Positions 1 through 10,520 of a DNA stretch of 64,000 nt are shown piece by piece. This DNA is from Porphyra umbilicalis (taxonomy: Eukaryota > Rhodophyta > Bangiophyceae > Bangiales > Bangiaceae), in contig KV919056.1 in NCBI GenBank assembly GCA_002049455.2, forward strand, positions 1 to 64,000, given 5' to 3'. A model generated the notes under the pieces. It did not search any database. It saw nothing but the letters and a program-made list of their open reading frames with translations, and was not told the DNA's origin. Position 1 is the first letter of the stretch, and each line of letters begins with the position of its first letter. The position numbers and the translations under genes are program-made.

Positions 1-1232
1 CGTCACCGCATCAAAGCGGAGGTACAAGAAGCGGCCGGCGGGGAAGCGCGCCGTCCACGTGTCCACGTGCAGCACGTACAGGCCGCGCGTGACGTACAGC
101 ACATTGTCAAACGACGGCTTGGCCGCGGAGTGGGACGGCAGCCGCGCGCGCTTGGCCGCCGCAGGGTCCGCGGCGGTCGCGGCCATGCACGTGAGGAGCG
201 CCGACACGTTGGCGGCCGACCCCGTTAGGGTGCCCAAGCCGTGGTCGTAGCCGCAGTACTTGAGCAGCGCCACCTCCCGGGTGACGATGTAGTGGAAGTG
301 GTCCGGGGAGGCGGCGACGGGGGCTTCCCCGCGCGCCCGCCGGTCCCGGTTGTGCAGGCGCGTCATCATGTTGTACTGGGAGAGCGCCCGGTCGATCGGC
401 TCCCGAAACGTCATGACGATCCGCGCGTGCGGCGTCAGGCGGTGGATGAGGTCCGCCGCGCGGTCGCTAATGTGGTAGTCGACCGATGCGTCAAACACGA
501 GCCGCCGCCGCGCCACGGGCGCATTGTCAATCAGCGGGATGGGCAGCTGGCCCGCCGTCGCCGCCGCCTCGTCAGCGCCGACCTTGCGGGGAAAACCGAG
601 CGCGTAGTGAGCGGACCGCAGAGCCGCCAGGGAGCCCCCACCGCCGCCGCCGCCGCCGCTGCCACCCGAACCCGCCCGCTCCGCGGCGGCGGCGGCAAAG
701 ACCGCCGCGGCGACCGTCGCGTTGGTGGCCGCCACCCCAATCTTGACGCCCGCCCCCGCTCGGTCGAGCGTGTCGACCAAATCCCACTCCTTGGTCATGT
801 GCCCGTCGCTGACGCCGAGCTCGTAGAGGCGGCGGGAGAGCTCGGACGTGGCGCCCTTTTGCGTGCCGACAATGTACATGTCGACGTAGGCGCGCGCGCT
901 GCGCTGCGCGTCGATCCACTGCGCGCACGTTTCGGGGGAGGCCCGCCACGCGTGGACGAGGCCGCCGGCGGGGGTGGGGGGGGGGGGTGGCGGCCGCCGC
1001 CGCGCCCGCGGCCGCCGCCACCGCCGGTGCGGGCGGTGGCGGCGACGGGTGCGGGCTGCGGCGGGGGGGCCATACCAAAGCCCCCGTGGCGGCCGGCAGG
1101 CGGGGAGGCGTGCGGCGCGCGGCACTTCCATATGGGCAGAAGGACGGCGACGACGGCGGTGGCGGCGAGGAGGTTGGCGACGGCGACCAGGGGGCCGCGG
1201 CGGCAACTCATCAAGCGCCGTTTGAAAGCCAT
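1..1232 (-). CDS. Carbohydrate sulfotransferase, type II membrane protein (3' end beyond window)
   Basis: Transfers sulfate from PAPS to a carbohydrate, probably in the Golgi; cell-wall galactan is the likely substrate in a red alga (inference). The chosen ATG at 1232 starts MAFKRRLMSCRR followed by a hydrophobic stretch (LVAVANLLAATAVVAVLLPIW), a basic-then-membrane signal anchor. A Pro/Gly-rich stem follows. From about 960 down to 1 another frame carries the catalytic domain: MYIVGTQKGATSEL (5'-phosphosulfate loop, about 845-885) and RIVMTFREPIDRALSQYN (3'-phosphate motif, Arg and Ser both present, about 370-415). The anchor and catalytic frames differ; the switch lies in or near the 12-G run at 976-987, so I treat it as a homopolymer length error or slippage. 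The frame stays open to position 1, so the C-terminus is missing. Family assignment is firm; substrate is not. Confidence 0.82.
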
Positions 1233-2990
1233 CGTGTTGGGCAGGAGGGTGGGAAGAGGGGGGGGGGGTGGCGGTGGGCACGCCGCACGGTCGAGTGAAA
1301 GAGGGAGGAGGGTGTCCGCGAGGAGAAACCACTCGGCGAGTTCCCAACGCCGCGCGCGAGTCGTCCGTCGCCGTCTGCCGAGCTTCCTTCTCGCAGGGGG
1401 TGCTTTGGGGCCGCTGAAAAGCGTCTGGGCCGGTCCGCGGTCCCGACCAAACCCAGAGGATGGCGGCGGGGCTGAGGCGGACATCGAGCGGCCAATGGCC
1501 CCGGGACAGCCAGCCGCTGACATTGCCGCGGTCGCCACTGATGGGGGAGGTGACGACCGCCCCGGCGGGTGGCAGTGCCTCGGTCGAGACGGCCGACGAT
1601 CGCCGTCAAGCGCTGAAAGCGCCACGCTGGGGGGGGACAGAACTGTCGGTTGAGGGTGAAGCGCCACGAGCAATGTCGGAGGCGGCCCACACGCCACGCT
1701 CAGCAGATTGACCACACGGCTTCTCTGCTGCTCAAAATCTGGTCGGATTTTGACCAGCCTCTGGCCACGGGGAAAAAATTGTTGTGCTCCATTGGCCGGG
1801 AAGACACACACATTACTACATTACAGTGTGACACCAGCAGGGGTCTTGAAGCGTTGGTCACTGGAAAACGACGGCGCCCGCCCGCCGCCGCCGTGGTCGC
1901 CGACGCTGCCGGCAAGGGGCGGGCGGTGCGGGCGGCGCCGCGCCGCCGCGACTGGGGCGGGGGCGTCGGCCGGGGCGGCGGCGCTGACCGCAGGCCGCTT
2001 CGACGCCTTGATCGTCGGCTCGACCGTCGCCGCCGTCCCTGCCGCGTCGGCCGCCCCCCCCCCGCGCCGGCGGGTGCCAAGACTGGTGGCCGGGTGGCGA
2101 GCCGCCGCCACCACGGCCGCCAACCCGGTGCGCCGCGGCCGATGGGGGCGTCGGGCTCCCCCCCCGGCGGTCGTGGACCGCTGCACGGTCGTTGTGGCAG
2201 CAGTTGCCGCCGTCGCGGGCGGGCGGGCGGGTCACCAGGTCACGTTCCCGACCGTGGGTGCTGGGGGACCCGTCGGCGCCCTTCGTCGGCGCCCGTGTGG
2301 GCGCCGAGGCGCCACCGGCGGTGGGCGGGGTGCGCTGCTCGCGACGGCAGCACAAGGGGTCACGGCGGCGGAGGCGGGCGATGGCGACCGGGGGCGACGT
2401 GGGAAGGTAGGTATCACGGCGGGGCGGGTGGCAGGTGTGCAAAAACGGGGGGGTGGGGGGCTGCACCGAGAGTGTGAGTGGCTCGATGGATCGGGAGGCG
2501 ACGGGGGGGGGTGGAGGTAGTGCTGCGCGCAGGGCCACCCCGTCGTTATTGTCCAGCGGGACGCGCCCTTTGAGGCGCGGAGGTCACGAGTGGTACTGAC
2601 TAAGGGATGGCACCAGACGCCGCAGCGAGAGAGGGACCGCGGGCGGCCAACAACGGCCCAGCTCGGTGTGCCCCGCCGCACCCCCGACGTGCCGTCAACG
2701 CAACGTCGTGGCCGCACCCGCCGGTCGTCAGCGGGACGAGCGGTTGGGCAGCGGTGCGGGGCGTCGCTATGCCTACGTCGCATGAGTATGGCACCTCATG
2801 ATGGCGGGCAAGTACGGCACCCACGCAGATCGCGCGTGATGGCACTCACCATGATGGTCAGCTATCGATGTGCCTCCACCACGCTCGTCAGCCGCACGCC
2901 CGTGGACGAGCGACTAATTCGAGCGGCGAGGACCTCGCCGCAAGCAAGGTGGAGTTCGCTGTCTTTGACTTGGCTTTGGGGTGACGGGGC
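1233..2990. other. GC-rich intergenic stretch, no supported gene
   Basis: Upstream of the sulfotransferase. All six frames are open for long distances because the sequence is extremely GC-rich, but the translations are Arg/Gly/Pro/Ala-rich with no domain I recognise. It probably contains the sulfotransferase promoter; I see no TATA box. Confidence 0.4.
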
Positions 2991-4136
2991 GTCATCTTGG
3001 CTGACGAGACCAGGATCAGCGTTGATCCAGACGTTTTGCAGAGCAATTCCAACCCAGCCACTCCTCGGGACTACAAGAACTTGAGCAATGAACCCAGGGA
3101 AACTGCGGGGCAGGGGCCACGAAACGGATCAACAGCAAGACAGAGCACACCCCTGCGCACCGCCGGTATAGTGGTACAGTTGACCTCTCAAAAACCTCAC
3201 ACTTCAACCGTTGCACAACCGCGCACAGAGCGCACGACCTTTCAAGCCGCCACAACATGGCCTTTGCAGATGGCAATAGAAGACTCCACTCACAGCGATG
3301 CGCTCTCGAGCCCGATGCCAATAGTGCCCGAACAAGCTTTTTTGGCAGCTGCAAGATGGCACGCCGGTGGAGGTGGTCGCACCCCTCGGACGCTCGTCGC
3401 TGCAGGACACAGCGCGTTGATGAAATCTCGTGTCAGGTTCCAAGGTATCTGCAACAAGGCCGAACCGTATTGCTGCTCGACCCCTTTGCGTTCAGAGAGA
3501 GATCGAAAATGAGTACATAACTCCTCTTTGCCCAATCTTTAAGGAGAAGTTCACATCCTTCGAGACATATGTTGCGAGACTCGCCGCAATGATCCCTCGG
3601 AGGTCTCGGGGAAGAAGCAGACACGAAATCGATAAGAAAGCCACGGTGTGCTACAGAGTCACGCAGACATGTAGCTAACTGCACACAGCCGCAAACTCTG
3701 ACAGAGCTACAGGCCACCGGACAACAGCAAGCTCACCATGTCAGCGACTCGCGGACACCACGCATGCATGTGCGTATGACACAAGTTACTCGACTTCGAT
3801 GTCAGCAACACCCATTGGTTTGCAAAGAAACAGAAGCCAAGAAAGAGGAAGCCATCGCACATATGCATGGTAAGGATACATGGGGGACGGGCGAGCGAAC
3901 ACGAAAAAGAAGTACGTGGTCAGTTCATCCAACCCATCCACCACCCACCCACCGCGCGCGTCACACTATCCACACTGCGCCAGTGTGGATCCCCACCCAA
4001 TCGCCACCACCACTAGTCCAGCGACTGCAAACGTCGTCCAGCCCGTCGTAGAGTGACTCCCCCCCGCCCCCGTGCGAGCTGGAGAGAATGCGTGGGATGG
4101 AGGGGATGCAGATAAGAATACGACAGGAACGAGGGC

Positions 4137-4285
4137 GGTCGGCAGGAGGGTGGGCGGGGCGATCGAACAGAGGGTGGCCGGGGCTTCCGGCCAGGAGGGT
4201 GGGTGGGGCGGTCGACCAGAGGGTGGGCGGGGCGGTCCGCCAGGAGGGTGGGCCGAGCGGTCGGCCAGGAGAGCGAGCGGGGATG
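4137..4285. repeat. GC-rich minisatellite, about 25-bp units
   Basis: Repeated variants of AGGAGGGTGGGCGGGGCGGT followed by CGGCC or CGACCAG, at least five imperfect units in tandem. No function visible. Confidence 0.7.
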
Positions 4286-5121
4286 TTGGCAGCACTTGTG
4301 CACTTGGGCGGCAGCCAGGAGCGGGGCTGGGGGCAGCATGGCAGTCACCTGCACACATGCCGAGGGCGCGCATTGGCGCCGCCCAGCACTTCGAATTATT
4401 ATTAATCGCCCCGCTATCCCCAAGCACAAGGCTTGACGTTTTCCAGCCCGCTGGTTGGCTGCCCGGTTGACCGGGGGCGCATCCTGGGTCCCCATTGGTA
4501 GCAGACTATCATGCCAACAGGTACTGAACAAAGTCTGGCTGACACAAGCTACGACGGTGAGGCGTCCGAGCAGAGGTCTCCAAGTGCCCGCAAGAATGCA
4601 TACTGTGTACGCCAAGTCTGCCTTGAACTGGGTGTGAAGGGTGCCGTTTGATCGCGCAAGGAGGAGCTGCCCCATGACCCTGCCAGAGCTCTGCACGGCA
4701 ATGCCAGCAGCCGTCCCACTCTAGCGACACCGTTTGCGCCCCCGTCCTCCCCGACCCCCTCGGCATGTATGTGCAGCCCCCCTCGCCCCCCCCCCCCCTG
4801 CCAGCAGGAGAAAGGAGTGGGAGAGGACAGGAAAGGAGGCAAGCACAAGTGTCCGTGGTTGGGCGGTGCCCGCAGCTATTGGGAGTAGACGAGTACGCAC
4901 ATGGGTAGGGGTGACCAGGTGGGTGGGGTAAGAAGGTCTCTGGGGGTGTCAGAAAGCCTTCTCAGACAGAGCCTTTTAGAGATCGACACAGCGACATTTG
5001 CGAGGATGGTGTCACGAGGTTTGCTGCATGGAAAAACATTTCTCTCACGACCTCTCACGGTTCGCATATATTTTAAGTTCTCCGTGACCCAATTTGACAA
5101 CGTGCTGTGGATGCAACAGAA

Positions 5122-5215
5122 GTCCGAACAGAATGGTCTGTTCGGGAACGGGCAACAGAACGCCGATCCGCTCGGGCGTCTGTTCGGGCAACAGACCCCG
5201 AACAGATGGTGATTC
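5122..5215. repeat. Clustered CTGTTCGG / CCGAACAG inverted motifs
   Basis: GTCCGAACAGAATGG, CTGTTCGGGAACGGGC and CTGTTCGGGCAACAG occur close together. GTCCGAACAGAATGG recurs exactly at 6320-6334 beside CTGTTCGGAACGGAC, so the same palindromic module sits about 1.2 kb away. Confidence 0.6.
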
Positions 5216-5575
5216 TGTTCGGCGCGCTGTTGCTCTCTCTCGTGGGGGGTCCGTGCGTGTGCCAGGACCTGAAGCGAGTAACGACTCAAATTAATGGATT
5301 GACGAAGATGGACGAGAATGAAGACACCTGGGCCGCGGCTAGAAGAAACTTACAAGCCGGTATGAAACTTGCCTGATTGATCCTTGCTAAATGATTACAA
5401 ATACAGCAGAACAGTCCGTGTCCTCCTCGGGTCGTCGAGTGAGAAATCTCTCGACGGGACCTCAGCGCGACACGAAGCCTTCCACCGCACGGTCGCAGCC
5501 ACCCACACCGCGTGTGCGTCCTAGTTGCCGACTTCATGTCGGACGGATGCCACGGCCACCCTTCTCGCTACAGGC

Positions 5576-5645
5576 TGCCCCTCTCCCCGCCTCCCCCTCT
5601 CTCCCCCTCCCCCCCTCCCCCCCTCTCCCCCTCCCCCTCTGCCCC
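5576..5645 (+). repeat. Pyrimidine (CCCCTCT) tract
   Basis: About 70 bases of almost pure C and T. Simple-sequence tract with no coding evidence. Confidence 0.75.
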
Positions 5646-6300
5646 GCTGCTCATCGGCCAGACCTTGTCTTATCACTTGCTTTGTGGATGCGTCGCCTCT
5701 GGTGGTGCTTTTCCTCTTCCTATCATACGTTTGGTATCTCCCGCTCCACGCTCTCATGCATCCTCCCTACAGTCATGTGCCATCCTCCTGTAGCCGCGCC
5801 CACCCCCCTCCACTTCCACCGAATACTTCTTGTCGCACGACGATGGCACCGCGGCGTTTCCGTCCCTTTGTCCGCACGTGACGTGACATTTTTTCTCTAG
5901 AGGATCGGTTTGACCACGGACATTCTGACATGTTTCTCTCTCCAGCGTGTGCTTTGCTCCTGTTCAACACTCCGTGTCCTCTTTGTGTTCCTTTGGACGT
6001 GTATGCCTGCTACCATTTGGTAGACGCGTTGAGTTTATTGTAGGAAGCTATGCGCGTCGGGTAGCGCTACCTATCGCTCCAATGGTCAGCTCGAATCGAT
6101 TCAGACATGGACTTGGAAACCATTCTGTTATATTTGTGAGGCATGAACTGCCTCGTGTTGTCCTAAGCCGTTTTCCGCCGGACACCTAACCACGGCTTTC
6201 AACGGAGCTTGTCTCGGCAGATCCGCCCGTTTTCTTGTGCGAACTCGCGAGCCAGATCCGTGCACTTGAAGAAGTGTTGAACAGCAGTCGCGTCTGTTGA

Positions 6301-7763
6301 GGGTCTGTTCGGAACGGACGTCCGAACAGAATGGCTGTCTGTGGAGGCTGCTTCCTGCAGCGACGGCCTGCGCCGTCGTGTCCCGCCTCCCGCCCATGGC
6401 CTCCATCCACCCCCTCCCAACGGGGTCGGGCCGAGCCCCACTACCGAGCGCGGCTTCACCGGCGCCGGGTGCGCCACCGGGGTGGTCTCGAGGAGGACAC
6501 CTCGATGCCGTGGCCACGACGCACAGCGCCCGTGGTGGGGAGTGAGGGGGAGGGGGGGGGGGGGTGCGAACGCACCAGCCCGCCTGATGCCGCATAGGCT
6601 GTGCGCTGGCGCCGGTTGTGCGACTCGTGTGGTGCCGGCGGCGCCCCCTTGCCGCAGCACCGCTCACGCTTCCACCGGCAGACCCCCACCCTCCCCCGCC
6701 ACCCTCCCCACCCCACCGGCTCGTCTTACATTGGCCGCGGCGCGTCCTGCGTCGGCCGCCACCGCCCCCCCCCAGGGGTGCGCAGGGCCGCCCATTGACC
6801 CACCGCGGACGGCCGGCAGGGTACGCACCGGCCCCCCTCCCTCCGCCCCCCACACTTGTGCCCGATGGGCACCGATGCAGCGGCACCGTTGGGGGCTTCG
6901 TCAGACCGATCGACAGGCCCCGACGGGGGGAAGAGTTCCCGCACAGGCGCCGGTCGACGGGAGACTCCCGCCGCGGACATTGGTTGGCACGGTCTCGAGG
7001 TTGCTTGACTCTACAATTGTGAAAGAGGTTAGTAGTTGGTTGATTGTTGTTGTTCAGGAGACTGGTTGAACGATGGGCACAAACCCCACGCAACCGGCTG
7101 TCGATGTCGGGTCACGTTCAGCACTGGACGCGGAGGCGCAGACGGGGCGCCGGCGGCTGGCACCGTCGTGCGCATCGGGCCCAAGCGGGTTTCAACCACT
7201 GTTCACCGCCACAGTGACTGTACAAGTGTCCCTTTCCTCGGGCGAGCACAGCCGTCTGTACCGTGCGTGCATCGGGGACCATTGCGCACCGGCCCTGCCG
7301 CCGCGACGGTCGCGCGTCGGTCCTCCTCCCGGGTCGCACGGCGGCCAACGGCCCGCCGCGAGGGGGCACCGCCTGACACAACCCGCGGCTGCCGCCGCCG
7401 CAGTGGCCGGCACCGCCCGCCGAGGCGCTGGCGGGGCGCCCGCCCCGCCCCGCCGCCGCCGCCGCCGGCGGCGCGTGCGGGGGCGGGCCGCTGGGCGCCC
7501 CACCGGCCGTTGTCTTCTCGTCGGGCGCTCTCCTGTGCGCCTTTTGCCGCCCGGCACGCCCCCGCCGTCCGCCCCGCGGCGGTGGGGAGCCCCACGGGGC
7601 CGCGGCGCGGGGGGCTTGGGCGCCACGCCCCCCCCTCCCCCCCTCCTCACCCCCCCCCTGCCCCCCGCGCCCGACGCACGCACCAGGCCCCGCCGCGCCG
7701 TGCGCCCGCGCCGCCGGCTGCCACGCTGCACGGCTGCCGTCCCGACGGCGTGTCGGCCGCCGC
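6301..7763. other. GC-rich stretch, no supported gene
   Basis: Long overlapping open frames exist on both strands, but they are low-complexity Arg/Pro/Gly sequence without a domain. It contains the second CCGAACAG module at 6303-6340. I do not call a gene here. Confidence 0.35.
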
Positions 7764-7830
7764 CGCCCGCCCGCCCGCCCGCCCGCCCGCCCGCCCGCCC
7801 GCCCGCCCGCCCGCCCGCCCGCCCGCCCGG
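7764..7830. repeat. (CCCG)n microsatellite
   Basis: About 16 uninterrupted CCCG units. Because the unit is four bases, every frame reads Ala-Arg-Pro-Pro or Gly-Arg-Ala-Gly repeats and falsely extends ORFs. Confidence 0.95.
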
Positions 7831-7867
7831 CACTGCGCCGTGGCGCTGACCCCCGCCGCGCCCCGTT

Positions 7868-7874
7868 TATATAG
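7868..7874 (+). promoter_or_regulatory. TATA-box-like TATATAG
   Basis: A lone AT-rich TATATAGC in very GC-rich DNA, about 440 bases before the ATG at 8316. The same TATATAGC occurs upstream of the bZIP gene on the minus strand. It could also serve the minus strand (CTATATAAACGG). Confidence 0.4.
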
Positions 7875-8315
7875 CCGCCGACTCGGCCCCACGTGCACCG
7901 CCGCGCCCGCGGCTGTCCGCCCGCCCCCCCCGCCCCAGCAGTGCCCGTGACGAGCGGCGTGGCCACCACGGGTCGGGGGTGGGCGCTCCCCCCGCAGCCG
8001 CCGCCGCCGTCGCCGGCGCCCCCATCGACGACGACGCACCGCCGGCACGTCGGCGGGCGCGACCGAGCCGCGCCCGCCCGCGCCGCGTCGGCCCGCCCGC
8101 GCTCCCCACCGGCGGGTTGTCAGTGCCGCCGCTCGACCGTTCCAGGTGCGCCGATCCCCCCCCCCCCCCCCCTCCCCGACCCCCTGCGCACCGTTTCTCT
8201 CCATCGTCGTCCGCTGCCACCCCCCCCTCCTCCTTCCCTCCCCCCCTCCTCCTTCCGTCCCCCCCCCCCCTCCCCCCCCTCCCCCCCCAACCCCTCCCCC
8301 ACGGTGGGCGCCACG

Positions 8316-9857
8316 ATGGCGTCGTCTTCGTGGTGGTGCTTCAAGCCCGGACGGGCCCCCCCCCTGGCCTCTGCGGGCGCCCGCGGGCGCGCCGTCGCGT
8401 CCCCGCTGCGCTCCCCGCGGGCCATTGGCAGCGGCGGCGGCGGCGGCGGCAGCCGCAGCGACGGGAGTGGCAGCCGCAGCGACGTGACGCCCCCCGCGGG
8501 GCGCTACGCGCCGACCACCGCCTTTCCGTCGGCGGAACCGCCGCCGCGGCGGCGCCCGCCGCCCGCCCGCCACCCGTGCGTCGCCCCAGACTTGTATGCA
8601 GAGGAGGATGAGGAGGGGGGGGGAGCCGCTTGTGGGTGGGGGGGGGGGGGGGGCGGGAGGCCCGGGGGGGGGGGGGGCGCACCCGCTGGCGCCCGACGCG
8701 GGAGGGGAGGGGGGGGGGGGGGAGGGGGGCGAGAGCAGCCGCGGCGCGATTGCCGAGGGGCTGCGCCAGAGCAAGAACTTTCGTACGTTTTGGTGGGGGG
8801 GGGGCGAGGGGGGTGCCGTGGGGGGGGCCAGGGTGGGTGCCGTGAGGGGGGGCGAGGGGGGTGCCGTGTGGGGGGGGAGATCAGGGCAGAGGAGCGGGCG
8901 GGCGGCGCCGTGGCCACGGACCGTTGCGCCGGCGGGGCGCGGGGGCAGTTCCCGCGGGCAGTGGCCGCGGCCCCCGTCCGAGCGTGTGCATGGACACTGG
9001 CGCGGTGGGGCGGCATGACGCCGGCGAGTACGGGTCGGGGACGGCAACGGGGAATGGGGCAAAAGGACTAACGTGGCGCTGCCTGCGTGCGGTTGGCTGT
9101 GGCTCGTGCCCGCCCCTGCTGTCCCGGCCGCCGTGGGAGCGCGTGCGCGCAGTCGACGAGTCGGTCGGCGGGAGCATGCGGGCGCTCGCGTCGTGGTCGT
9201 CGCGCCACTTGTGGACGGTACGGGTCGGGTGCTTTGCGCGCGAGGGTCCCTCTCTGTCCCCGCCACTGCGGTGGCCGCCGCCCCCCTCTGCGCCCTTGAC
9301 CCCGTTTCCTGACGTCCCCCCGCCGCTTTGCCCCCCCCGACCCCGCGTTGCACCGCGTCGCCTCCCCTCGTCGTTGCTCCTCACGCGCACGCCCACTGCC
9401 TCGCCTGTGCTGCAATCCTCCCCCCCCCCTTTCCCCACCACCACCACCACCACCACCACCACCACCACCACCATGCGCCCCCCCCCCCCCGGCAGACGCC
9501 CGCCAAGTACCACCGGCAGTACCCCCCCCCCCAGCCCGCCGACGCCCCCCCCCCCCCCGTGGGGGCGGGGCCGCCCGCAGCCGCGCGGCGTGGCGCACCC
9601 CCTGCCTCGCCGCCCTCGTCTCGGCGTCGGCGGGCGCGCCGCCGTCCGACGCGTCGGTGCACGGGCGGGTGGAGGGGTGGCGGCGGGCCGCCCCGCCGCC
9701 GGCGGCCATGGCCCCCATTGCGCCCCCGCGGCGGATTGTGGCGCTCGCAGACCCGGCCGACGCTGCCGCGCGGCGGCCGCTGCGGCGGGCGGCCGAGGCG
9801 CCGCCGGCGCTCGTTGCCGCCGCCGCCGTTGCGGCGGCGGCGGCGGTCATGCCGTGA
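8316..9857 (+). CDS. Unidentified protein, probably three exons
   Basis: I do not recognise this gene. The ATG at 8316 gives MASSSWWCFKPGRAPP. The frame runs through Ser/Arg- and Gly-rich sequence (GRYAPTTAFPSAE, APDLYAEEDEE), is broken by poly-G runs between 8613 and 8735, then resumes as ESSRGAIAEGLRQSKNF up to a GTACGT donor at 8783. An exon at 9153-9217, between CGCAG and GTACGG, joins in phase and reads LDESVGGSMRALASWSSRHL, continuing an amphipathic helix-like segment. A last coding piece ends at a stop at 9855-9857 (RIVALADPADAAARRPLRR); its acceptor was not resolved. Evidence for a real gene is the phase-matched splice and non-repetitive helical segments. Function unknown. Confidence 0.4.
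9435..9473 (+). repeat. (CCA)n trinucleotide repeat
   Basis: Thirteen CCA units within the unresolved intron/exon part of the 8.3-9.9 kb gene. It would read poly-His or poly-Pro in two frames if translated. Confidence 0.95.
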
Positions 9858-10520
9858 CGGGCAGCCGAGGGGGGGGGGGGGGGGGGGGGGTGCGTGTTGG
9901 GGGGGGGTAGGTGGGGCACACCCCCGCAGTCTGTCGGCCGCCCGTAGTCGGCCGGCAGCGTGTGGTCCCGTGCGCCCAGGTTGGGGGAGGGGGACGGCGC
10001 GCGACTCGTCTCTGGCGACATCCAGAGACCCCCGCTCGGGCGGGCTGCCTCTGCCGCCGCGGCGGGGGGGGAGGGCCCGCCGCTGCTGCCCTCTCGCCGC
10101 GCCGTTGCCGCGACGTGGCGGGTGACCCGCCACCCAACAATGCCGACGGCTGCGCGTGTGTCGGACCGCCGCCGCCCAATGGCCCCGTGGTCCGCGGCGT
10201 GTACCCCGCCCGCACAGTGCCGCTGCGCGGCCCGCCGACGGAGACGGGGGCGACAGGGCGGCGGCGTGCGTCCGACCGCGTCGCCGGTCGGGCGCCGTAG
10301 CCCACGCGCGGGGTCGCGCCCTCGCACAGGCGTGGCCCGTCAGTGCCGGCGGTGCAGGTGCTGCCACAGGGACGCCCGACGGCGTTGCCTCGCCCAAGGA
10401 CTAAAACAAAAGACACAGAGTTATGCGAGCATCCCCCGCCTCCGTCCCCCCCCCAAAATCAGCTGTGCAAAGGTGCACGCACGCGGATCCCCCAGCGCCG
10501 CCACAACGACCGCTATCCCC
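9858..10520. other. Intergenic, convergent gene ends, with a 22-G run
   Basis: Lies between the 3' ends of the + strand gene at 8.3-9.9 kb and the minus-strand MGDG synthase. It contains an uninterrupted run of 22 G at 9869-9890, a quadruplex-capable sequence. No gene seen. Confidence 0.5.

Larger units (their letters stand above)
2991..6300. other. Lower-GC patch without recognisable gene
   Basis: Base composition drops clearly compared with both flanks. Reading frames are short and none matches a family I know. It holds a minisatellite (about 4137-4285), a pyrimidine tract (5576-5645) and the first copies of a CCGAACAG/CTGTTCGG repeat (5122-5215). It resembles the transposon-rich half of the window and may be an old insertion. 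Confidence 0.4.

Noticed and set aside
241-1653. 470-residue + strand frame opposite the sulfotransferase
   Set aside because: Arg/Gly-rich antisense shadow; the minus strand carries clear PAPS-binding motifs.
1708-2520. FDALIVGSTVAAVPAA, resembling a nucleotide-binding start
   Set aside because: No glycine pattern or downstream domain; the rest of the frame is Arg/Gly noise.
7647-9353. 568-residue minus-strand frame
   Set aside because: Low-complexity sequence that includes the translated CCCG microsatellite and poly-G tracts; no domain.
9328-10125. Poly-His protein (13 His)
   Set aside because: Out-of-frame translation of the CCA microsatellite.
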